Positions 40,670 through 50,263 of a stretch of 64,000 nucleotides of DNA are shown one piece after another. Positions within the stretch are counted from its first letter, which is position 1; every line of letters starts with the position of its first letter. A model generated the notes under the pieces. The model did not search any database, was not told where the DNA came from, and saw only the letters and a list, made by a program, of their open reading frames with translations. Made by a program: the position numbers and the translations under genes. This stretch comes from Nitrobacter sp047149785 (GTDB lineage Bacteria > Pseudomonadota > Alphaproteobacteria > Rhizobiales > Xanthobacteraceae). The stretch covers positions 496,001 to 560,000 of the forward strand of contig NZ_BAAGBE010000001.1 of NCBI RefSeq assembly GCF_047149785.1. Direction: 5' to 3'.

Positions 40670-40876
40670 ATGTTGAAAATTGTGCCGTTAGCGATTTTGG
40701 CCATAGGAACATTGATAAGCGCCGGCGCGTTGTTGTTCTCGCAAAATGGGGCTTACTGCTTGCAGGGCCCAAAGTGGGGTTATCCTGGTCGCTGCGAATT
40801 CTCGACCTATCGGCAGTGCACGGCAGCCGCCATAGGGAAAGACGCGGCGTGCGCTATAAATCCGAAAGTAAGGTAA
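40670..40876 (+). CDS. DUF3551-type small secreted protein
   Basis: 68 residues from ATG 40,670 with GGAG six bases upstream. A signal peptide or anchor (LKIVPLAILAIGTLISAGAL) precedes a short Cys-containing domain (NGAYCLQGPKWGYPGRCEFS, TYRQCTAAAIGKDAACAINP). The YCLxG...CxFxTYxQCxA pattern is that of DUF3551 proteins, abundant in Bradyrhizobium and relatives. Four conserved Cys suggest two disulphides in the periplasm. Function unknown. Confidence 0.75.
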   Translation: MLKIVPLAILAIGTLISAGALLFSQNGAYCLQGPKWGYPGRCEFSTYRQCTAAAIGKDAACAINPKVR

Positions 40877-41106
40877 CAAGGATAAAACCCGGACGCCAGG
40901 ATGGGCTCCAGTCAGCCTCATTCCCGCAAATTGCCCGCCCGCAAATAGCCGGGTCGTCCTTGACGTCTTTCCACAAAGCGAGTCAGCCTCTCAATGGGAG
41001 GTCTGCCATCGGCCCGGTGCCGCTACTTAATCTGGCGGGCTCGACCCTGCCGGCACCACGCTCAACCGCATTCGCCGCTAACGCGACCGCAAGGCAGCTA
41101 AGCACG

Positions 41107-41550
41107 TTACCACGTCCGCTCGCGGCGCGTGGAAGCGGCGCCTGGCGACATTATGGTGCTCGACTCGTCCGCCGCCGTCGCGCGCACGACACCGTGCGGA
41201 AGCTGCAGCACGGTTGCGATCTGGCCTTCGACCAGGCGGGTAAGCAGCACGGTCTCGCCGTTGGCGAATTCCAACGCGTCATGATGCGCCGTCGGCTTTT
41301 CGAGAGCAACCTGACGGAAACGCGCCAGCCGCTCGCCGATCCGCCGCTTCGGCATCAAGGGAAAGTTCGGCTCGGCCCTGACCTCGCGATCAAACGCAAC
41401 TTCCGTACCGGGAAGCAGGCATATCGCGACGCCTGGCTCTCCGATTTCGGTGAAGCCGCGCGTCATGGACGTAGGGAACCGGGTCGTCACCAGTCGCTGG
41501 CCGGCGGCGGCGGAACGTGACGCAATGTGTTGCAAGCTGTAATCGCACAT
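41107..41550 (-). CDS. Conserved-type hypothetical protein (147 aa)
   Basis: Starts at ATG 41,550 with GGAGG six bases upstream. The product (MCDYSLQHIASRSAAAGQRL, VTTRFPTSMTRGFTE, VAICLLPGTEVAFDREV, NGETVLLTRLVEGQIATVLQ) has a mixed beta pattern and no signal peptide. I recall similar MCDYSL-type proteins in rhizobia, but know no function. Confidence 0.65.
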   Translation of the reverse strand: MCDYSLQHIASRSAAAGQRLVTTRFPTSMTRGFTEIGEPGVAICLLPGTEVAFDREVRAEPNFPLMPKRRIGERLARFRQVALEKPTAHHDALEFANGETVLLTRLVEGQIATVLQLPHGVVRATAADESSTIMSPGAASTRRERTW

Positions 41551-42473
41551 CAGAAGCCTCCATTTTGAACGAGACCCGATCTGCAGTCCTGATCATCCCC
41601 AACACATTCGATTGAATTAAGTTTCGAGCAGGCGGAAGGAATATTTCGTCTGAATCACTCGATGTGACTGGGCGGCGGCTTGCTCGTGCCAGCATCCGGG
41701 CCGGTCTTCGATCATCCGTAGCGATGGCAAGCTCGCTTACGGGAGTGGGAGCAGCGGCTCGGTGAGAGCGGCATCTCGAGTCAGGCGTTTCTTCATGCGA
41801 ACCGGATTCCCCTTCGCTCGAAAACGCCAATTATTAGAAGACAAAACCCGCCGGTACTTTGTGGGGTCTCCGGCGGGTCTATGCTCTCTAGGGAGTGGAC
41901 GAGGTGTGCTGAACTCGTCCGATTCGATAACGCGCATTGCCGGGAAAGGGTTCGGCATGCCGCACAAAAATCCGCCGGTGAGGGGGCGGCACCGACGAGT
42001 CCCGCAGCCTCTTCCGGGAGGCGATTGGAATGCCAGGGCCGTCCTTTCGCGACTGATGCGCGGTGCTGACGTTTGTTCCGATGGTTGCGGCCGGCGCGTG
42101 CACAAATCCGCCAGTGACGGAGATCACCGGCGGGTTACTCGGACGGGCGCGACGGTTGGTGAAACCGCCGGCCGGACAATGCGAATGATCGGCGATTCCA
42201 GCCGGAATAGCGGCTCAGTTCGCAACCAACGGATTTCGCGGACTATCGCCCGGTTCTTGACCGGGCCCTTACATTCCAGCATCCGTTTCGTTATGGAAAA
42301 TTAAGGCGATAATCGCAAGGCGGTCCGTTTCAGTGTGATAGGATCGTACAAGCGCCGAATTGTCGCTGCTTGGGTGGACAGGGGGCAGGGTTTGAGTCCG
42401 TTTCAAGACCTGCAACTGCCCGAGCTTTCGTTTGCCTCTGTGCAAGGTTTGTGAACACCTCGACAGCGAACTC
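41551..42473. other. 920-base region without a supported gene
   Basis: Long frames here are Arg-rich shadows. The one clear structure is a hairpin at 41,849-41,880. Several short GCCGG/CCGGC words between 41,850 and 42,180 could pair with one another and hint at a structured RNA, but no known family is evident. The start of mdtA at its right end is not well marked by a ribosome binding site. Confidence 0.4.
41849..41880 (-). terminator. Hairpin with T-rich tail on the minus strand
   Basis: CCCGCCGG and CCGGCGGG arms enclose about 15 bases. Read on the minus strand the second arm is followed by TTTTGTCTT, which fits an intrinsic terminator. No minus-strand gene is recognised immediately upstream of it, so it may end an unannotated transcript from the 41.9-42.4 kb region. 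Confidence 0.45.
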
Positions 42474-43748
42474 ATGGACCGGCCTGTAGATCCCCTTCAC
42501 GAATCCCAGCTTGCCGAGCCTGCGCAGGTCAGCCCGCACAGGTCGCGCCGGCGTCTCGTATGGCTCGTTCTGCTGATTCTATTGGTCGGCGCCGGCGTCC
42601 TGCTGTGGCGACAGCATCGGGCACCGTCGGCGACAAACGGCCGCGTTGTGCCGCCTACATCGGTGGCGGTTGCAGTTGTCGGCAAGGGCGATATCGGCGT
42701 CAACCTCAATGCTCTCGGCACGGTTACATCGCTGGCCACGGTTACCATACGGACCCAGATCAGCGGCTACCTGATGAAGATCGATTTCAAGGAAGGCGAG
42801 GAGGTCAAGAAAGGTGACCTGCTCGCGGAAATCGATCCGCGCCCCTACGAGGCCGCGCTGGCGCAGGCCAATGGCAACCTGACCCGCGACCAGGCACTTT
42901 TGAAAGGCGCACAGGTCGATCTGACCCGCTATCGGGGATTGGCGGCCCAAAACGCCGTGCCGCACCAGACGCTCGATACCCAGGTGGCGTTGGTCGCTCA
43001 ATATCAAGGCACTGTCGAAGCCGATCACGCGGCCGTGAAAGCTGCCGAAGTCAACCTGCAATTCTGCCACATCGTCTCGCCGCTCGACGGCCGCGTCGGA
43101 TTGCGGCAGGTCGATCAGGGCAACTACGTGACGCCGGGTGACACCAACGGCCTGGTCGTCATCACGCAACTGCATCCGATCAGCGTGCTTTTCACGGTTC
43201 CGGAAGACAACCTCCAGGCGATCGCAAAGCGTCTCCAGGCGGGGGCCACCCTGCCGGCGACCGCCTACGACCGCAGTGGCGCCAACAAGATCGCCGACGG
43301 CACGCTGCAAACCTTCGACAGCCAGATCGACCCGACAACCGGCACCATCAAGCTGCGCGCGCGGTTCCCAAATGATGCGCGCACGCTTTATCCGAACCAG
43401 TTCGTCAACATCCGACTCCTGGTCGATACTCACAGCAACGTCACGGTCATGCCGACGGCCGGCGTTCAGCGCGGCGTGCCGGGCACCTTCGTCTATCTCG
43501 TCAACGCCGACAACACCGTGTCCGTCCGCAAGGTCGACCTTGGCGTCACCGACGGTGTCCATGTCGAGGTCTTGTCCGGGCTCAACCCCGGCGATCGCGT
43601 TGTCATCGACGGCGCCGACAAGCTGCGCGACGGCGCCAAGATCGCCGTACGCGCGGAAGCCGGCCAGGGCGGCAACCCGGCGTCGACGACAGAGCAGAGC
43701 GGCCACGGCGCCAAAAAACAGCGACCGGACGGTGGCCAAAAGCAATGA
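42474..43748 (+). CDS. mdtA: MdtA-like RND efflux adaptor (periplasmic membrane-fusion protein)
   Basis: About 424 residues from ATG 42,474 (TTG 42,432 possible). One membrane anchor near residues 28-45 (LVWLVLLILLVGAGVLLW), a lipoyl/hairpin region (TIRTQISGYLMKIDFKEGEE, KKGDLLAEIDPRPYEAALAQ), barrel domain and membrane-proximal domain follow. The hydrophilic end is Gly/Gln/Lys-rich. It links the RND pump to the outer-membrane channel. Its stop overlaps mdtB by four bases in the classical mdtA-mdtB-mdtC order. Confidence 0.92.
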   Translation: MDRPVDPLHESQLAEPAQVSPHRSRRRLVWLVLLILLVGAGVLLWRQHRAPSATNGRVVPPTSVAVAVVGKGDIGVNLNALGTVTSLATVTIRTQISGYLMKIDFKEGEEVKKGDLLAEIDPRPYEAALAQANGNLTRDQALLKGAQVDLTRYRGLAAQNAVPHQTLDTQVALVAQYQGTVEADHAAVKAAEVNLQFCHIVSPLDGRVGLRQVDQGNYVTPGDTNGLVVITQLHPISVLFTVPEDNLQAIAKRLQAGATLPATAYDRSGANKIADGTLQTFDSQIDPTTGTIKLRARFPNDARTLYPNQFVNIRLLVDTHSNVTVMPTAGVQRGVPGTFVYLVNADNTVSVRKVDLGVTDGVHVEVLSGLNPGDRVVIDGADKLRDGAKIAVRAEAGQGGNPASTTEQSGHGAKKQRPDGGQKQ

Positions 43749-46700
43749 GCCCGTCGCGACCATTCATTCTGCGGCCGGTCGCTACCACGCTCCTGATGTC
43801 GGCGATCATGCTGTCCGGTCTGCTCGCCTTCCGCTTCCTGCCGGTCGCAGCGCTTCCCGAAGTCGATTACCCGACCATTCAGGTGCAGACGTTCTATCCT
43901 GGCGCGAGCCCGGACATCATGACGTCTTCCGTCACCGCACCGCTGGAAGTGCAACTCGGCCAGATGCCGAACCTTACGCAGATGAGTTCGGTGAGTTCGG
44001 CCGGAGCTTCGGTCATCACCCTGCAATTCGGACTCAGCATTTCGCTCGACATCGCCGAGCAGGAGGTACAAGCCGCGATCAATGCGGCGGGCAATCTGCT
44101 GCCTTCCGATCTGCCCGCGCCGCCGATCTACGCCAAGGTCAATCCCGCCGACGCGCCGATCCTGACGCTGGGACTGACCTCGAAGACGATGCCGCTGACG
44201 CAGGTGGAGGACTTCGCCGACACGCGGATCGCGCAAAAGATTTCGCAGCTTCCCGGCGTCGGACTGGTCAGCATCAGCGGCGGTCAACGTCCGGCCGTGC
44301 GCATCCGCGCCGACGTTCGCAAGCTCGCCGCCTACGGGCTGAACATCGACGACCTGCGCACCACGCTCGGCAACGCCAACGTCAACACGCCAAAGGGCAA
44401 CTTCGACGGGTCGATGCGCGCCTACACCATCAACGCCAACGACCAGATCCGCAAGGTGGCCGATTACAAGTCGCTGATCGTCGCTTACAAGAATGGCTCG
44501 CCGATCCGCCTCTCCGACGTCGGCGACGTCGTGGACGGCGCGCAGAACGACAAGCTCGGCGCCTGGATGAACCGGGAACCCGCGATCATTCTCAACGTGC
44601 AACGACAACCGGGCGCCAATGTGATTTCGGTGGCCGCCGGCATCAAGGAGCTTCTGCCGCAGTTGCAGGCCTCGCTCCCGAGCGCGATCGAGGTCAACAT
44701 TCTCACCGACCGCACCGTCACCATCCGCGCCTCGGTGCATGACGTGGAATACGAGCTGACGCTGGCGGTTATCCTGGTCGTGCTGGTGATCTTCGTGTTC
44801 CTGCGCAGCACGCGCGCGACGCTGATCCCGAGCCTCTCCGTGCCGTTGTCGCTGGTCGGAACGCTCGGCGCGATGTACCTGTTCGGATTCAGTCTCAATA
44901 ATCTGTCCCTGATGGCGCTGACGATCGCGACCGGCTTCGTGGTCGATGACGCGATCGTCGTGATCGAGAACATCTCGCGCTATATCGAGGCGGGCGAGAC
45001 GCCGCTGCAAGCCGCGCTACGCGGTTCCGAGCAAATCGGCTTCACCATCATCTCGCTGACGGTTTCGTTGATCGCCGTGCTGATCCCGTTGCTGTTCATG
45101 GGCGATGTGGTCGGTCGGCTGTTCCGCGAATTTGCGATCACGCTCTCGGTCACGATCCTGATCTCGGGCATCGTGTCGCTGACGCTGGTGCCGATGGCCT
45201 GCGCGAAGCTTCTGAGGCCGGCGACCGAGGAGAACGAGAACGCCTTCCAGCGTTACAGCCGCGAAGGCTTCGACCGGCTGATCGTCATCTACGGCCGCGC
45301 CCTCAACTGGGTGCTCGACCGCCAGACCATGGTGCTGCTGGTCGCGCTCGGCACCTTCGCGCTCACCGGCGCGCTCTACATCCTCATTCCCAAGGGATTC
45401 TTCCCGCTGCAGGACACCGGCGTCATTCAGGCGATCTCGGAGGCCCCGCAATCGGTGTCCTTCACGGCGATGGCGGAACGCCAGCAGCGATTGGCCTCCG
45501 CCATCCTCGAAGATCCGGACGTCGCCAGCCTGTCCTCGTTCATCGGCGTTGACGGCGCCAACACGACGCTCAACAGCGGCCGCATCCTGATCAATCTCAA
45601 ACCGTTCGATCAGCGCCGCTCGGGCGTTGTCGCGGTGATGCGGCGTATCAAGGCTCGTGCAGCCGCCATTCCAGGCATCAACCTCTACATGCAGCCGGTG
45701 CAGGATCTCACGATCGAAGGCACGGTCAGCCGGACGCAATACCAATTCTCGCTTCAGGATGCCGACGCCGCGCAGCTCTCCGAGTGGACGCCGAAGCTGG
45801 TCGACAAGCTGAACCGGCTTCCCCAGCTTGCTGATGTCACCAGCGACGTCTCGGCGCGGGGGCTTTCGGTGTTCGTCGATATCGATCGCGATCAGGCGGC
45901 GCGCTTCGGCATTACGCCCGCGACCATCGACAACGCGCTCTACGATTCCTACGGGCAACGGATCGTCTCGACGATTTTCACAAATTCGAACCAGTATCGC
46001 GTGATACTCGAAGCCGACCCGTCGTTGCAGAACTCCTTGCAGGCGCTGTCGTCGATCTATCTACCATCCTCGGTCGGCAGCACGCCGGTGCCGCTGTCGG
46101 TGCTGGCGAAAATCCGCGAAGAGACCGCGCCGTTGCAGGTCAGCCACCTCGGGCAGTTTCCTGCGGCCACGATCTCGTTCAACCTCGCTCCAGGCGCCTC
46201 GCTGGGTGAGGCGGTAACCGCGATCAAGCAGGCGGAAGCCGACCTCGGGCTGCCGGCGAGTGTCATCAGCACCTTTCAGGGCGCGGCGCTGGCGTTCCAA
46301 TCCTCGCTCTCGAACCAGATATTCCTGATCCTGGCCGCGATCGTCACGGTCTATATCGTGCTCGGCGTGCTCTACGAGAGCTTCGTCCACCCGCTCACGA
46401 TTCTTTCAACGCTGCCGTCCGCCGGCATCGGCGCGCTGCTCGCACTGATGGCCGCCGGGCAGGATCTCACCATCGTCGCGATCATCGGCATCATCCTGCT
46501 GATCGGCATCGTGAAGAAGAACGCGATCATGATGATCGACTTCGCGCTCGACGCCGAACGCAATGCGGGCAGGGCACCGCGCGACGCGATTTATCAGGCC
46601 TGCCTGTTGCGGTTCCGTCCCATCCTGATGACCACGATGGCCGCGGTGCTCGGCGCGCTTCCGCTGATGCTCGGTACCGGCGCAGGCTCGGAGTTGCGAC

Positions 46701-46858
46701 ACCCGCTCGGCATCTCGATCGTCGGCGGCCTGCTTGTCAGCCAGTTTCTGACGCTGTTCACGACGCCCGTGATCTATCTCTGGTTCGACCGCCTCGCACT
46801 GCGTATCTCCGGGCAATCGCTTAGCGGCCGAAACGTTGCCGGCGGAGCCGAGCCGTGA
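43745..46858 (+). CDS. mdtB: MdtB-like RND efflux pump subunit
   Basis: 1,037 residues, full RND length with twelve membrane helices. Key blocks are the N-terminal FILRPVATTLLMSAIMLSGL, the proton-relay helix with VVDDAIVVIENISRYIEAGE near residue 400, and the C-terminal GIVKKNAIMMIDFALDAER. MdtB and MdtC form a heterotrimer that exports drugs such as bile salts and novobiocin in E. coli. The gene is intact and overlaps mdtC by four bases. Confidence 0.94.
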   Translation: MSPSRPFILRPVATTLLMSAIMLSGLLAFRFLPVAALPEVDYPTIQVQTFYPGASPDIMTSSVTAPLEVQLGQMPNLTQMSSVSSAGASVITLQFGLSISLDIAEQEVQAAINAAGNLLPSDLPAPPIYAKVNPADAPILTLGLTSKTMPLTQVEDFADTRIAQKISQLPGVGLVSISGGQRPAVRIRADVRKLAAYGLNIDDLRTTLGNANVNTPKGNFDGSMRAYTINANDQIRKVADYKSLIVAYKNGSPIRLSDVGDVVDGAQNDKLGAWMNREPAIILNVQRQPGANVISVAAGIKELLPQLQASLPSAIEVNILTDRTVTIRASVHDVEYELTLAVILVVLVIFVFLRSTRATLIPSLSVPLSLVGTLGAMYLFGFSLNNLSLMALTIATGFVVDDAIVVIENISRYIEAGETPLQAALRGSEQIGFTIISLTVSLIAVLIPLLFMGDVVGRLFREFAITLSVTILISGIVSLTLVPMACAKLLRPATEENENAFQRYSREGFDRLIVIYGRALNWVLDRQTMVLLVALGTFALTGALYILIPKGFFPLQDTGVIQAISEAPQSVSFTAMAERQQRLASAILEDPDVASLSSFIGVDGANTTLNSGRILINLKPFDQRRSGVVAVMRRIKARAAAIPGINLYMQPVQDLTIEGTVSRTQYQFSLQDADAAQLSEWTPKLVDKLNRLPQLADVTSDVSARGLSVFVDIDRDQAARFGITPATIDNALYDSYGQRIVSTIFTNSNQYRVILEADPSLQNSLQALSSIYLPSSVGSTPVPLSVLAKIREETAPLQVSHLGQFPAATISFNLAPGASLGEAVTAIKQAEADLGLPASVISTFQGAALAFQSSLSNQIFLILAAIVTVYIVLGVLYESFVHPLTILSTLPSAGIGALLALMAAGQDLTIVAIIGIILLIGIVKKNAIMMIDFALDAERNAGRAPRDAIYQACLLRFRPILMTTMAAVLGALPLMLGTGAGSELRHPLGISIVGGLLVSQFLTLFTTPVIYLWFDRLALRISGQSLSGRNVAGGAEP

Positions 46859-49800
46859 GTCTCTCGACTCCGTTCATCCGCCGCCCGGTCGCGACAACGC
46901 TGCTCACGATCGGGCTCGCGGTGGTGGGCGTCGCCGCGTTCTTCAAGTTGCCGGTTTCGCCGCTGCCGCAGGTCGACTTTCCGACCATCTCGGTGCGGGC
47001 GACCTTGCCCGGCGGCAGTCCGCAGGACGTCGCCACCACCGTCGCCAGTCCGCTGGAGCGCCACCTCGGCCAGATCGCCGACGTCACCGAGATGACGTCG
47101 GCGAGTACCGTTGGATCGACGCGCATTACGTTGCAGTTCGGGCTCAGCCGCAACATCGACGGCGCGGCACGCGATGTGCAGGCTGCGATCAATGCCGCCC
47201 GCGCGGATCTCCCGACCAGCCTGCGCGCCAACCCGATCTATCGCAAAGTCAACCCCGCCGACGCGCCGATCATGGTGCTGACGCTGACCTCCGACACGCT
47301 GGAACGCGGCCGGCTTTACGATGCCGCGTCCACCGTCCTGTCGCAGAAACTCTCGCAGGTGGAAGGAATCGGCGAAGTCACCGTTGGCGGAAGTTCGCTG
47401 CCGGCCGTGCGCGTGGAACTCATTCCGCAGGCGCTCTACAAATATGGCATCGGTCTCGAAGACGTCCGCGCCGCGATCTCCAGCGCCAATGCCCATAGCC
47501 CGAAGGGCGGCATCGACGTCGGCGAGCGGCGTTATCAGATTTACGCCAACGATCAGGCCAACAAGGCGGAGCAATACAAGTCGCTGATCGTGGCCTATCG
47601 CAACGGCGCAGCCGTTCGTCTCTCCGATGTCGGCGAAGTGACCGACTCGGTCGAGAACCTTCGTAACGCGGGTCTTGCCAACGGCAAGCCTGCCGTCCTC
47701 ATCATTCTTTACCGGCAGCCCGGCGCCAACATCATCGGCATCGTCGATCGCGTGATTGCGCTGCTGCCGCAATTGCGCGCGTCGGTATCGCCGGCCATCA
47801 GCCTCAACGTCGCGGTGGACCGATCGACCACCATTCGATCATCCCTGCATGATGTCGAAATCGCGTTACTGCTGGCCGTCTTTTTGGTGGTTGTCGTGGT
47901 TTTCGTCTTTCTGCGCAACGGCCGCGCGACGCTCATTCCCGTCGTCGCGGTATCCGTCTCGCTGGTCGCGACCTTCGCGGTCATGTACCTGGTGGGCTAC
48001 AGCCTCGACAATCTGTCGCTGATGGCGTTGACGGTCGCCACCGGCTTCGTGGTCGACGATGCCATCGTCGTTCTCGAAAACATTACGCGCCACATCGAGG
48101 CCGGGATGCCCCGCCTCGACGCCGCGCTGCTCGGCGCGAAGGAAGTCGGATTCACCGTGCTTTCAATGAGCGTGTCGCTGATTGCGGTCTTCATCCCGAT
48201 TCTTCTGATGGGCGGCATCGTGGGACGGCTGTTCCGTGAATTCGCGATGACGATCTCGATCGCGGTGGTCATTTCATTGGTGATATCGCTAGCGACCACA
48301 CCGGTGATGTGCGCCATGCTGTTGCGCCGCGATGCCGACCGCGCTCACGGTCGGCTCTATCAGGCCAGCGAGCGGATTTTCAACGCAATGCTGAACGGCT
48401 ACCGGCGCACGCTCGCGGTCGCGCTGCGCCACCCGCGCTCGGTGATGGCGGTTTTGTTCATGATACTCGGCCTCAATTTTTACCTCTACGATATCATTCC
48501 GAAAGGCTTCTTCCCTCAGCAGGACACCGGACGGATGATCGGCATCGTCCAGGCGGACCAGAGCATCTCGTTTCAACTGATGCAGCAGAAACTCACGCAG
48601 TTCGTCACGATCTTGAAGAAGGATCCCGCGGTCGAGACCGTGGTTGGCTTCACCGGCGGCGGCCAGACCAATTCCGGCTTCATGTTCGTTTCGCTGAAGC
48701 CGCGCAGCCAGCGCGGGATTTCCGCCGACCAGGTCATGGGCCGCCTGCGCCGCGAGATGGCCGTGGTGCCCGGGGCGACGCTCTTCCTCCTGGCCGTGCA
48801 GGACATTCGCGCCGGCGGGCGCGCCAGCAACGCGCAATATCAATATACGCTGCAAAGCCCGTCGTTGGAGGAACTCAATGAATGGACGCCGAAGATCACC
48901 GCCGCGCTCCAGAAGGAGTCTGATCTTGCCGACGTCAACAGCGACCGGCAGAACAAGGGCCTCGAATCCAATGTCGTGATCGACCGCGACGCCGCCGCGC
49001 GACTCGGCATTACGGTCAGCCAGATCGACAACACGCTGTACGACGCCTTCGGTCAGCGTCAGGTATCGACGATTTACGTCGCGCGCAACCAATATCACGT
49101 CATCATGGAAGTGGCGCCACGCTTCTGGCAGAATCCGGAAACGCTGAAGGATGTCTTCATCAGCACCTCGGGCGGTTCGGTGGGCGGCTCGCAGGCGACC
49201 AATGCGGTCGCCGGAACCATCGTTGCGCCGGGCCAATCGGCATCGGCGAATTCCGCCAACGCCCAGGCCGCCCGCAATCTCGCGACCAATTCGATCGGCG
49301 CCACCGGCAAGGGCGCATCCTCGACGGGCTCGGCGGTGAGCACCAGCCAGGAAACGATGATCCCGCTGTCGGCCGTCGCACGATTTGCACAGGGCGCGAC
49401 GCCACTCGCGGTCAACCATCAGGGACTGCTGGTCGCCAATACCATTTCGTTCAACCTTCCGCCGAACGTCTCGCTCAGCACAGCCGCCGCCACGATCGAG
49501 GCGACGATGGATCGGATCGGCGTCCCGGCGACGATCCACGGCGGCTTCCAGGGCACCGCGAAGGTGTTCCAGGAATCGCTCAACAACCAGCCTTTCCTGA
49601 TTCTCGCCGCGCTGCTGACGATCTACATCGTCCTCGGCGTGCTCTACGAAAGCTACGTGCACCCGCTCACGATCCTGTCCACGTTACCGTCGGCGGGTGT
49701 CGGCGCGCTACTGGCGCTGATGGCGTTCAATATAGAGTTCAGCATCATGTCGCTGATCGGCGTCATCCTGCTGATCGGCATCGTGAAGAAAAACGCGATC

Positions 49801-50139
49801 ATGATGATCGACTTTGCGCTTGAGGCCGAACGCGCGCGCGGCCTGTCCTCATCCGAAGCGATCTACGAAGCCAGCCTGCTCCGGTTCCGGCCGATCATGA
49901 TGACGACCATGGCCGCGCTGCTCGGAGCGCTGCCGCTCGCGATCGGCATGGGCGAGGGCAGCGAATTGCGGCGGCCGCTCGGTATCGCCATCGTCGGCGG
50001 CCTCATCCTGAGTCAGATGCTGACGCTCTATACGACGCCTGTCATCTATCTCTATCTCGACCGGTTCCGGCTGTGGTCGAAGCGTCTTAAGGCCGGCCGG
50101 CAGCACAGGCTGCCGCCGCAGGCCCAGCCCGGGGAATGA
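46855..50139 (+). CDS. mdtC: MdtC-like RND efflux pump subunit
   Basis: 1,094 residues from a GTG overlapping the mdtB stop. The RND hallmarks are all present (FIRRPVATTLLTIGLAVVGV, VVDDAIVVLENITRHIEAGM, GIVKKNAIMMIDFALEAERA). The protein is about 60 residues longer than usual because of a Ala/Ser/Thr/Gly-rich insertion near residues 780-830 (VAGTIVAPGQSASANSANAQ) in the second periplasmic loop. Such insertions occur in alphaproteobacterial homologues. Complete. Confidence 0.93.
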   Translation: MSLSTPFIRRPVATTLLTIGLAVVGVAAFFKLPVSPLPQVDFPTISVRATLPGGSPQDVATTVASPLERHLGQIADVTEMTSASTVGSTRITLQFGLSRNIDGAARDVQAAINAARADLPTSLRANPIYRKVNPADAPIMVLTLTSDTLERGRLYDAASTVLSQKLSQVEGIGEVTVGGSSLPAVRVELIPQALYKYGIGLEDVRAAISSANAHSPKGGIDVGERRYQIYANDQANKAEQYKSLIVAYRNGAAVRLSDVGEVTDSVENLRNAGLANGKPAVLIILYRQPGANIIGIVDRVIALLPQLRASVSPAISLNVAVDRSTTIRSSLHDVEIALLLAVFLVVVVVFVFLRNGRATLIPVVAVSVSLVATFAVMYLVGYSLDNLSLMALTVATGFVVDDAIVVLENITRHIEAGMPRLDAALLGAKEVGFTVLSMSVSLIAVFIPILLMGGIVGRLFREFAMTISIAVVISLVISLATTPVMCAMLLRRDADRAHGRLYQASERIFNAMLNGYRRTLAVALRHPRSVMAVLFMILGLNFYLYDIIPKGFFPQQDTGRMIGIVQADQSISFQLMQQKLTQFVTILKKDPAVETVVGFTGGGQTNSGFMFVSLKPRSQRGISADQVMGRLRREMAVVPGATLFLLAVQDIRAGGRASNAQYQYTLQSPSLEELNEWTPKITAALQKESDLADVNSDRQNKGLESNVVIDRDAAARLGITVSQIDNTLYDAFGQRQVSTIYVARNQYHVIMEVAPRFWQNPETLKDVFISTSGGSVGGSQATNAVAGTIVAPGQSASANSANAQAARNLATNSIGATGKGASSTGSAVSTSQETMIPLSAVARFAQGATPLAVNHQGLLVANTISFNLPPNVSLSTAAATIEATMDRIGVPATIHGGFQGTAKVFQESLNNQPFLILAALLTIYIVLGVLYESYVHPLTILSTLPSAGVGALLALMAFNIEFSIMSLIGVILLIGIVKKNAIMMIDFALEAERARGLSSSEAIYEASLLRFRPIMMTTMAALLGALPLAIGMGEGSELRRPLGIAIVGGLILSQMLTLYTTPVIYLYLDRFRLWSKRLKAGRQHRLPPQAQPGE

Positions 50140-50176
50140 CAGCGCATGTGGCCTATCGACAACACAAGGAGACGAC

Positions 50177-50221
50177 ATGGCGATGCATGCCGTGGTAATC
50201 GGTGAGGTCGCCCCCTTGTAA
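50177..50221 (+). CDS. Possible 14-residue leader peptide before the outer-membrane factor gene
   Basis: ATG 50,177 has AAGGAG five bases upstream, a better site than the downstream gene has. The frame (MAMHAVVIGEVAPL) stops at 50,221, directly before the GTG at 50,222. It may allow coupled translation of the downstream gene, or may be the remnant of a lost gene. Confidence 0.3.
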   Translation: MAMHAVVIGEVAPL

Positions 50222-50263
50222 GTGCTAAGACACGACTACGTCGACAAAGCGTTTGGGGCCCTG

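Noticed and set aside
41762..42304. A 180-residue plus-strand protein
   Set aside because: Arg-rich composition, no domain, no ribosome binding site; probably a GC-driven open frame.
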